From positions 1 to 7,114 of the forward strand of contig CAYYNB010000244.1 of the NCBI GenBank assembly GCA_964472565.1: a stretch of DNA of 7,114 bases, read 5' to 3'. A program made the position numbers and the translations under genes. Positions within the stretch are counted from its first letter, which is position 1. Every line of letters starts with the position of its first letter. Below the pieces are notes generated by a model, which was not told the DNA's origin, searched no databases, and saw only the letters and a program-made list of their open reading frames with translations. The stretch is from DATAMF01 sp964472565 (lineage in GTDB: Bacteria > Chloroflexota > Anaerolineae > Aggregatilineales > Aggregatilineaceae). Positions 1-5,639 of this stretch are shown one piece after another.

Positions 1-458
1 GCGACCACGCCCAGCGATCCGGCCAGCGTCCAGCGGGCCATGTTCTGCTCGTGCCGCGTGGGATCGTCATCCATCAGTGCCGCCTGTGACAGGCTGACAA
101 ACGCGCCCGACGCCGGGAACAGCAGGATAAACGCGACCAGCAGCGGCCAAAAGCTCTGGCTGATCGCCGCCAGCATGATCGCCACGCCGAACATGATCCC
201 GCCGCCCAGAATCAACGCACGCCGGTTCCAGACATCCGACAGAATGCCGAAAATGGGTTCGATGAAGTTAGAGAACAGCCCGGGAACACTGAGCAGCAGC
301 CCGATTTCGACATACGTCAAATTCAGATCGCGCCGGATCGACGGCCACGCCGCGTTAACCGCGCCGAAGGCAAATTCGTCGAGGAACTCAATCAGGAGTA
401 AGGTGAGGACAAAAGCTGTGAGATGACGGACGCGGGGTCAATAGAATGATTTGAGCAT
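1..458 (-). CDS. Major facilitator superfamily transporter, N-terminal part, with in-frame TGA at codon 7
   Basis: The 152 visible codons encode the first half of an inner-membrane MFS permease; the rest lies beyond the left edge. Counting from the ATG at 458-456, hydrophobic segments lie near residues 13-37, 50-70, 81-99, 103-124 and from 141. The loop after the second holds GILSDVWNRR (71-80), which fits the conserved MFS motif A. The ATG has a textbook Shine-Dalgarno (AAAGGAG, 6 bases upstream), but codon 7 is TGA (440-438). No ATG, GTG or TTG follows in frame until a TTG at codon 47, which would remove helix 1. One base change (TGA to TGG) would restore a normal MFS N-terminus with Trp at position 7. 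It is therefore either a recent nonsense mutation or a base error; an unusual start is less likely. The substrate cannot be predicted. It follows the cupin gene on the same strand and has its own promoter. Confidence 0.85.
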
Positions 459-482
459 GATGTTCTCCTTTCATGAATAAAC

Positions 483-508
483 CGTAGGGGCCTTCATGTG
501 CCCCTACG
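483..508. repeat. Perfect 9-bp palindrome just downstream of the transporter promoter
   Basis: CGTAGGGGC (483-491) and GCCCCTACG (500-508) form a perfect inverted repeat around an 8-base loop. It sits 18 bases after the cupin stop codon and upstream of the transporter ribosome binding site, within a few bases of the predicted transcription start (about 510, minus strand). No U-tract follows on the minus strand, so a classical terminator is unlikely. It could be an operator, a 5'-terminal RNA stem-loop, or a copy of a dispersed GTAGGGGC-type palindrome. The sequence alone cannot decide between these. Confidence 0.7.
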
Positions 509-516
509 CATTGTAC

Positions 517-546
517 ATTATACCGTCTAAATCCACTGGTTTTCAA
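517..546 (-). promoter_or_regulatory. Sigma70-type promoter for the transporter gene
   Basis: On the minus strand, TTGAAA (546-541) is followed after 18 bases by a perfect TATAAT (522-517). That gives 11 of 12 consensus matches with acceptable spacing. The boxes overlap the last codons and the stop of the cupin gene, so the transporter can be transcribed on its own. The expected start is near 510, giving a leader of about 50 bases that contains the palindrome at 483-508. Confidence 0.65.
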
Positions 547-886
547 CGGTGCGTTCGTTCTGCACATTCCCTGTATTAACGGTGGTTTTCGGTTCCAGCA
601 GCATAACCTGGACTTCCTCTTCCGCTACCGGACGGTGTTCCACCCCGCGCGGAATGATCACCAGTTCGCCCGCGTTGATCACCAGCTCCCGATCTCGCAG
701 TTGGATCACCAGCCGCCCTTTGACGACGAAAAACAACTCATCCTCGTTCACGTGATGGTGCCAGACAAACTCCCCTTTGAGCTTCGCCAGTTTCACATAC
801 GAATCATTCAGTTCCCCGGCGATGCGCGGCGACCAGTAGGCATTGATGAGTCCGAATTTCTCCGCGAGATTGATCACGTCTGCCAT
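527..886 (-). CDS. Small single-domain cupin protein (Cupin_2 family)
   Basis: This is a 119-residue cytoplasmic protein with one conserved beta-barrel cupin domain. Cupin motif 1 is visible as H43-x-H45, E50 and G57. Motif 2 is G73, P79, G81 and H84. The expected metal ligands (two of His43-45, Glu50, His84) are all present, so a metal-binding fold is likely. Residues 97-107 (LEPKTTVNTGN) resemble the tail of small cupins annotated as mannose-6-phosphate isomerase-like or simply 'cupin domain-containing'. Those annotations do not identify a reaction, and none is claimed here. The start is fixed by AAAGGAG six bases before ATG. It lies 87 bases after the WD40 gene on the same strand, and no clear promoter is seen in that gap, so co-transcription is possible. 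Confidence 0.9.
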   Translation of the reverse strand: MADVINLAEKFGLINAYWSPRIAGELNDSYVKLAKLKGEFVWHHHVNEDELFFVVKGRLVIQLRDRELVINAGELVIIPRGVEHRPVAEEEVQVMLLEPKTTVNTGNVQNERTVENQWI

Positions 887-973
887 ATTTCGCTCCTTTG
901 CGCTCTTTTTTTCCTGACTTCCGTCTCTCCGTCCCAGTTGGCGCGGCGGATTTGAAGGAGTGCGGGTCTAAAC

Positions 974-2758
974 TTATTCCGGCACCCTCCACCGCCGCAA
1001 ACTCCCATCGGCGCACGCCGCGTACAACGTGTGTCCATCGGGGCTGAACACCACGCCGATCACCCAATGGGTATGACCGCCCAACACGGCGACAGGTTCC
1101 CCGCTGGCGGCATCCCACAACCGCACCGTCCCGTCCCGGCTCCCCGACGCGATCAACTGTCCATCCGGGCTGTAGGCCACGCTCATCGTCCAGTCGGTGT
1201 GCCCTTCCAAAACAGCGGTATTTTCCCAACTTGCCACATTCCACAGCCGCACCGTGCCATCATAACTCACCGAGGCCAGCGTCCTCCAATCCGGGCTGAA
1301 CGCCACCCCCATAAGCCGCTGGTGGGTGTGCCCCACTAACAATTGTACAGTTTTGCCGCTGGTTATGTCCCATACATGCAGATTCCGGTCATGGTTCGAC
1401 GCGGAAATCAACTGTTGGCCGTCGGGCGTAAACGCCAGACTCATCAATTCTCCCCGCGCCCGCATCACCGCCCCAGGTTCGCCCGTGTTCACATCCCACA
1501 CGCGAATCCGAAAATCATGCCCGCCCGATACCAGTTTCGATCCATCCGGGCTGAACGCCAGACTTTCGTTATAGCGTATGCCCTCAATCGTCAGAAGTGT
1601 TTCCCCGGTTGCCGCTTCGCAGATCACAACCGGCCCTTTGGCATCATATGCGAGTGTCGATCCATCCGGGCTGAACGCCGCGCTGTACGCTTCCCCGTCA
1701 AAATACTGGCGCGGTTCCTGCGTCAGATCGGCTGTATCGTACACCCACACGCCCCGCGATCCCGCCGTCACCAGCAGCGAACCATCCGGCGACAGCGCGA
1801 TCCGGTTAATCGTCCCACGATCCGCCGTGATCACCTGGGTATCCTGCACCGGGTTGGGGATGATCCGAATCACCCCATTGGCGTATCCAAGCGCCAACCG
1901 CGTATCATCCGGGCTGAAGGCTACCGCATTGATCCAGTGAGGCTGATCGGGCAGTTTAACCAGCACAGCCCCGCTGTTCACATCCCAAAGGCGCACTGTT
2001 TGATCTTTGCTCCCTGTCGCCAGGTAGCGGCCATCCGTGGTAATGTCCAGGCTCAGAACGTGATCCATTTGATCATCCAGCACGGCGCGCACGTCGCCCG
2101 TTACCGCGTCCCAGAGGCGCACGCGCCCTTCCGTGCCGCCCGTGATAAACGCCGTTTGATCCGGCAAAAACCGCAGGCTGGTGAGTTCCGCGCTCGGATC
2201 GGTCACATCGACAATGGGTTCCCACGTCGCGACATCCCACACCCGCGCCGTTGAATCATGGCTGGCGGTGGCGAGGCGGGTGCCGTCCGCGCTAAAGCGC
2301 ATCTCCGCGATAGTCCCGCCGTGTCCTTCCAGCACGGTGATGTTCTCAAAGGTGCGCGTATCCCACACCTGGATCGATCCTTCACCGCCGCCGCCTGACA
2401 GTAACATAGCCCCGTCCGGGCTGAAAAGTACGCTGTCCACCCGCCAGGGGTGCCCGTCCAGCGTGGCGACCAGTTCGAGCGTTCCCGTATCCCACACCCG
2501 CGTTTTGCCATCCTGCCCCGCCCCGGCGATCAGTTTTCCATCGGGACTGTACGCCACATCCCACATCTGGTTTCCGTCGTCGCTGATCAACTGGGAACTC
2601 AGATCATCGGAATCGACCAGCCACACCCCGCGTGACGCCGCCACTGCCAGCCTATTCCCATCCGGCGACCATTCCAGATCATTAATCACACCGGGAGTCT
2701 TCCCCACCGGCAGCAGTCCGGCCAGCAGCAGCAGCAGTCCAGCTAATAATTGTGCCAT
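974..2758 (-). CDS. Exported or membrane-anchored WD40 protein with 14 blades (two seven-bladed propellers)
   Basis: A protein of 594 residues made almost entirely of WD40 repeats. The N-terminus (residues 2-18) is a Leu/Ala-rich hydrophobic stretch that fits a signal peptide or anchor, so the propellers are probably outside the cytoplasm. I count 14 blades of about 38-44 residues, starting near residues 24, 63, 104, 148, 188, 231, 273, 314, 356, 394, 436, 479, 521 and 563. Most carry an F/Y-SPDG turn and many end in V/L-WD. Blade 7 is degenerate (no WD; I-I-P-N-P near 299-303). Blades 1 and 8 share SRGVW, supporting an ancient 7+7 duplication. WD40 propellers are binding scaffolds; no enzyme domain (kinase, caspase, NACHT) is fused here, and the partner is unknown. 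The start chosen is the ATG six bases after AAGGAG. The frame stays open upstream to 2944 but that part shows no repeat. An ATG at 2776 would add MRKEK, a better signal-peptide n-region, but lacks a good ribosome site. Confidence 0.92.
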   Translation of the reverse strand: MAQLLAGLLLLLAGLLPVGKTPGVINDLEWSPDGNRLAVAASRGVWLVDSDDLSSQLISDDGNQMWDVAYSPDGKLIAGAGQDGKTRVWDTGTLELVATLDGHPWRVDSVLFSPDGAMLLSGGGGEGSIQVWDTRTFENITVLEGHGGTIAEMRFSADGTRLATASHDSTARVWDVATWEPIVDVTDPSAELTSLRFLPDQTAFITGGTEGRVRLWDAVTGDVRAVLDDQMDHVLSLDITTDGRYLATGSKDQTVRLWDVNSGAVLVKLPDQPHWINAVAFSPDDTRLALGYANGVIRIIPNPVQDTQVITADRGTINRIALSPDGSLLVTAGSRGVWVYDTADLTQEPRQYFDGEAYSAAFSPDGSTLAYDAKGPVVICEAATGETLLTIEGIRYNESLAFSPDGSKLVSGGHDFRIRVWDVNTGEPGAVMRARGELMSLAFTPDGQQLISASNHDRNLHVWDITSGKTVQLLVGHTHQRLMGVAFSPDWRTLASVSYDGTVRLWNVASWENTAVLEGHTDWTMSVAYSPDGQLIASGSRDGTVRLWDAASGEPVAVLGGHTHWVIGVVFSPDGHTLYAACADGSLRRWRVPE

Positions 2759-2764
2759 CATTTT

Positions 2765-2770
2765 CTCCTT
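2765..2770 (-). promoter_or_regulatory. Ribosome binding site that sets the WD40 start
   Basis: AAGGAG lies three bases before ATG 2761-2759 and six before ATG 2758-2756. The second spacing is normal, so 2758 is preferred. The site falls inside the codons that an upstream start at 2776 or 2944 would translate, which argues against the longer forms. Confidence 0.7.
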
Positions 2771-2777
2771 GCGCATC

Positions 2778-2840
2778 CTGGTACAGATTGGCAGCCGTGC
2801 CTCTACAAAACGGGTGCGAGCTTCTGCCAATTCGTACCAG
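2778..2840. repeat. Interrupted inverted repeat upstream of the WD40 gene
   Basis: The arms are 17 bases long (2778-2794 and 2824-2840) with a 29-base spacer. CTGGTAC and ATTGGCAG in the left arm are mirrored by CTGCCAAT and GTACCAG in the right arm; only the two bases between these blocks fail to match (15 of 17). The right arm overlaps the only visible minus-strand -10 box, and the left arm ends eight bases before the ribosome site. It could be a paired operator (arm centres 46 bp apart) or, if transcription starts further upstream, a leader hairpin. Confidence 0.75.
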
Positions 2841-2844
2841 TATA
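2839..2844 (-). promoter_or_regulatory. Possible -10 box for the WD40 gene
   Basis: TATACT on the minus strand matches TATAAT at five of six positions and would give a leader of about 70 bases. No good -35 hexamer stands 16-18 bases upstream (GCCGTT or TGCCGT at best), so this promoter would need an activator or another sigma factor. The call is weak. Confidence 0.25.
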
Positions 2845-3049
2845 GCTTACATTCCCGGTTGAACGGCAGCACAAGCCCTTCGTGCCGGGCCAATTCACTA
2901 TCCCCCCCTGTTATTAAAGCTATCTTTTTTTTCGAACCTGGCATATGGTCCGCCTTTGTATATACTCGCCAAATGCGTTATAAATCGCGGCAGTCAATCC
3001 GGCAAATGATCTGGCGCTGCCGTCACCATTTGGTTATTTTGTGCAAAAA

Positions 3050-3062
3050 GGCGCGTTGCGCC
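3050..3062. repeat. Short palindrome over the -35 box
   Basis: GGCGC, a three-base centre GTT, and GCGCC form a perfect inverted repeat that covers the -35 hexamer (3056-3061) of the next promoter. It may be a repressor operator, but a five-base arm in GC-rich DNA can also arise by chance. Confidence 0.35.
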
Positions 3063-3083
3063 GCGAGTCACACATGCTATAAT
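3056..3083 (+). promoter_or_regulatory. Sigma70-type promoter for the unknown gene at 3121
   Basis: TTGCGC (3056-3061), a 16-base spacer and a perfect TATAAT (3078-3083) preceded by TG-C, which makes an extended -10. The DNA just upstream of the -35 box contains T and A runs (3031-3049) that could act as an UP-like element. The expected start is near 3090, about 30 bases before the ATG. The ATG inside the -10 box (3082) is therefore not the gene start. Confidence 0.75.
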
Positions 3084-3120
3084 GATTCCGGTCTTTTATG
3101 TTCCTCAGGGAGTAGACGCC

Positions 3121-3531
3121 ATGCGTCAATACTACAAACTCGATACGGTAAGCCACGATCCGGCAACCGATACGCTTTTGTTTACCGCCAGCACTCCCGA
3201 TTGTGCAGGAGTCAGCTTGTGGTTTGGCCGCGAAGGAATTTATCTGAGTGTATCGGCCAGCTATGGCCCGTTCGAAGTCGCGCTGCGTCCGCGCCTGCGT
3301 GATCTAAAAGCCAGCCTGCGCCAGATCAAGCCGACAGAACGCCTCACAGCGATGCGGCTGATTGGCACCGGGCAGGCGCATCTGGAAGTGGGCCTTGCCA
3401 GCAACGGCGATCTGCTGATGCGCGCTGCGCTGGTTTCGGACGCCACCGGGCATCTGGCAGTCAACACCGTGCTGACATCGAGCGCGCGTGAGAAATTATA
3501 TGCGTGGCTGGACGTAGACAGCGACGACTAA
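3121..3531 (+). CDS. Conserved-looking small protein of unknown function
   Basis: I do not recognise this 136-residue protein. It starts at ATG 3121, eight bases after AGGGAG (3107-3112); an upstream in-frame ATG at 3082 overlaps the promoter and is rejected. It has no signal peptide, membrane segment, cysteine cluster or repeat. The sequence alternates short hydrophobic strands (residues 17-22, 30-36, 39-45, 83-98) with a basic, probably helical middle (54-75, rich in Arg and Leu), which suggests a compact alpha/beta cytoplasmic protein. It ends in an acidic tail (DVDSDD). Codon use matches its neighbours, and promoter plus ribosome site are good, so it is likely real. It stands directly before the glycine-cleavage operon, whose promoter lies in its last codons, but a role in glycine metabolism is not shown. 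Confidence 0.85.
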   Translation: MRQYYKLDTVSHDPATDTLLFTASTPDCAGVSLWFGREGIYLSVSASYGPFEVALRPRLRDLKASLRQIKPTERLTAMRLIGTGQAHLEVGLASNGDLLMRAALVSDATGHLAVNTVLTSSAREKLYAWLDVDSDD

Positions 3532-3543
3532 ACACGGTATGAT
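3515..3543 (+). promoter_or_regulatory. Promoter of the glycine-cleavage operon, inside the upstream gene's 3' end
   Basis: TAGACA (3515-3520), a 17-base spacer, and TATGAT (3538-3543): ten of twelve consensus matches at ideal spacing. The -35 box lies within the last codons of the preceding gene and the -10 box just after its stop. The expected start (3549-3551) falls just before the first riboswitch helix begins at 3553, which independently supports the call. Confidence 0.7.
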
Positions 3544-3547
3544 TCGG

Positions 3548-3662
3548 CCCGACCATTGAGGAGAGCGCCCGCACACCAAACGGGCCACCGAAGGGGCAAG
3601 CGGAACCCGCCTTTGACTGCGGTTCCGGCGAAACTCTCAGGTTCCAGGTACTCATGGCCGGG
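3548..3662 (+). promoter_or_regulatory. Glycine riboswitch, first aptamer
   Basis: This has the conserved core of the glycine riboswitch: GAGAG (3561-3565), CACCGAAGGGGCAAGC (3586-3601) and AAACTCTCAGG (3631-3641). The closing helix pairs CCAT and GAG (3553-3560, one bulged T) with CTC and ATGG (3651-3657). CCCG (3548-3551) can extend it with CGGG (3659-3662), but those bases sit at or before the predicted transcript start. GAGAG pairs with CTCTC (3634-3638). Two further hairpins are GCCCG/CGGGC (3567-3571 with 3581-3585) and CGGAACC/GGTTCCG (3601-3607 with 3621-3627). The RNA binds glycine and acts in cis on the gcvH transcript. Confidence 0.95.
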
Positions 3663-3727
3663 TTCTCTGGAAAGCGTAATCATACGCGCCGACGGGGCAC
3701 GAATCTCTCAGGCAAATCGACAGAGGG
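3663..3727 (+). promoter_or_regulatory. Glycine riboswitch, second aptamer
   Basis: The tandem partner of the first aptamer. Its closing helix pairs CTCTG (3665-3669) with CAGAG (3721-3725) and can be lengthened by two G-U pairs (TT 3663-3664 with GG 3726-3727). GAAAG (3670-3674) faces CTCTC (3705-3709) with one A-C mismatch. GCGTA/TACGC (3674-3678 with 3683-3687) is the first hairpin. The core reads GCCGACGGGGCACG, one base off the usual CCGAAGG (C at 3693), followed by TCTCTCAGGCAAA. The long side hairpin of aptamer 1 is missing, so this copy is compact. The 3' strand of the closing helix touches the terminator, which gives a simple switching route. Confidence 0.94.
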
Positions 3728-3759
3728 CAGACAGTCAATTTGATACTGTCTGCCTTTTT
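3726..3759 (+). terminator. Intrinsic terminator serving as riboswitch expression platform
   Basis: GGCAGACAGT (3726-3735) pairs perfectly with ACTGTCTGCC (3745-3754) around a 9-base loop, followed by TTTTTG. AGAG at 3722-3725 can also pair with the U-tract (two A-U and two G-U), so a fully extended terminator would take the 3' strand of the second aptamer's closing helix. Glycine binding should hold that helix and weaken the terminator. This is an ON switch, as is usual for gcv operons. Confidence 0.92.
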
Positions 3760-3811
3760 GCTTTGTGTTACACTGGTGCTGAAATTAGTTCACGGAAAGG
3801 ACTTTAATCGA

Positions 3812-4207
3812 ATGGCTGATTGGAAAACCCCAGATAACGCGAAATATACCGAAAATGATGAATGGATTATAGTCAGCGGCGATACCGCGAAAATCGGTTT
3901 GACTGACTACGCGCAGGATCAACTTTCCGACATTGTGTTTGTCGATTTGCCGGATGTCGGCGAGAGCGTGAACAAAGGCGAAGCCTTCGCCACCGTCGAG
4001 AGCGTCAAAGCCGCCTCGGATGTGTACGCCCCCGCCAGCGGCGAAATTATCGCCGTGAATTCCAAGCTGGACGATACGCCCGAACTGATCAACAGCGATC
4101 CGTTTGGCGACGGCTGGATCATCGAGATCAAACTGAGCAGCCCGAACGATGTCAAAAATTTGATGGATGCCGCCGCTTATGCGCAGCACTGCGCCGCGCG
4201 CGCCTAA
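3812..4207 (+). CDS. gcvH: Glycine cleavage system H protein
   Basis: This 131-residue protein is the lipoyl carrier of the glycine cleavage complex in the cytoplasm. It takes the aminomethyl group from glycine decarboxylase, passes it to GcvT, and is reoxidised by lipoamide dehydrogenase. The whole sequence is one biotinyl/lipoyl-type domain. The lipoyl-lysine is K66 in ESVKAASD (63-70), and the family features YTENDEWI (12-19), IGLTDYAQDQLSD (28-40) and the DPFGDGWI segment (96-103) are present. Length matches the family. The ATG is ten bases after GGAAAGGA (3794-3801); an in-frame ATG at 3740 lies in the terminator loop and is rejected. It is the first gene after the riboswitch, 52 bases beyond the terminator, and it must be modified by lipoate synthesis or salvage enzymes encoded elsewhere. 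Confidence 0.98.
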   Translation: MADWKTPDNAKYTENDEWIIVSGDTAKIGLTDYAQDQLSDIVFVDLPDVGESVNKGEAFATVESVKAASDVYAPASGEIIAVNSKLDDTPELINSDPFGDGWIIEIKLSSPNDVKNLMDAAAYAQHCAARA

Positions 4208-4216
4208 AGACTTTCA

Positions 4217-4245
4217 GGGTGGGTAACAAACCCACCCATTTTTTT
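4217..4245 (+). terminator. Strong intrinsic terminator hairpin between gcvH and gcvPA
   Basis: GGGTGGGT (4217-4224) pairs perfectly with ACCCACCC (4230-4237) around the loop AACAA, followed by A and seven T (4238-4245). The structure is as good as the riboswitch terminator, yet gcvPA starts only 16 bases later with an overlap-free ribosome site (AGGAG 4249-4253, eight bases before ATG). No separate promoter is visible in the gap. It is probably a partial terminator or a 3'-end stabiliser that raises gcvH over gcvP. Confidence 0.88.
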
Positions 4246-4261
4246 ATCAGGAGCCTGTTGC

Positions 4262-5629
<1,368 letters not shown>

Positions 5630-5639
5630 GGATGTACGC

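Larger units (their letters stand above)
2759..3120. other. Divergent intergenic region between the WD40 gene and the unknown plus-strand gene
   Basis: This stretch of 362 bases has no convincing gene. The WD40 frame stays open on the minus strand up to 2944, but the 62 extra residues have no recognisable domain and no ribosome site at their start. The region carries the ribosome site and a possible promoter for the WD40 gene, an interrupted inverted repeat (2778-2840), a run of seven C and a run of eight T near 2901-2933, and the plus-strand promoter at 3056-3083. Nothing recognisable is seen between about 2945 and 3045. Confidence 0.75.

Noticed and set aside
438..440. TGA read as Trp or Gly (altered genetic code)
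   Set aside because: All other genes here have no in-frame TGA over thousands of codon positions and use TGG for Trp, so a general code change is not supported.
483..508. Palindrome as an intrinsic terminator for the cupin gene
   Set aside because: No U-tract follows on either strand in the needed position (GGTTTATTC on the minus strand), and it lies just after a near-consensus promoter.
1000..2700. Recurring DNA motif like atccgggctgaacgcc, suggesting tandem repeats or a CRISPR array
   Set aside because: The repeats are about 120-130 bases apart, imperfect and in frame; they encode the F-SPDG turn of each WD40 blade.
2759..2944. Longer WD40 protein starting at 2944
   Set aside because: The extra 62 residues show no repeat or domain, would put the hydrophobic segment inside the chain, and there is no ribosome site at 2944, while AAGGAG is well placed for 2758.
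1343..3302. Long plus-strand open frames over the WD40 gene (1343-2254 and 2181-3302)
   Set aside because: They mirror the WD40 repeats on the opposite strand and show only repeated reverse-complement motifs. The second also runs through the divergent promoter region.
3740..3811. Upstream in-frame ATG giving GcvH an extra hydrophobic N-terminus
   Set aside because: That ATG region lies in the terminator hairpin loop, and the family length and ribosome site both fit the start at 3812.
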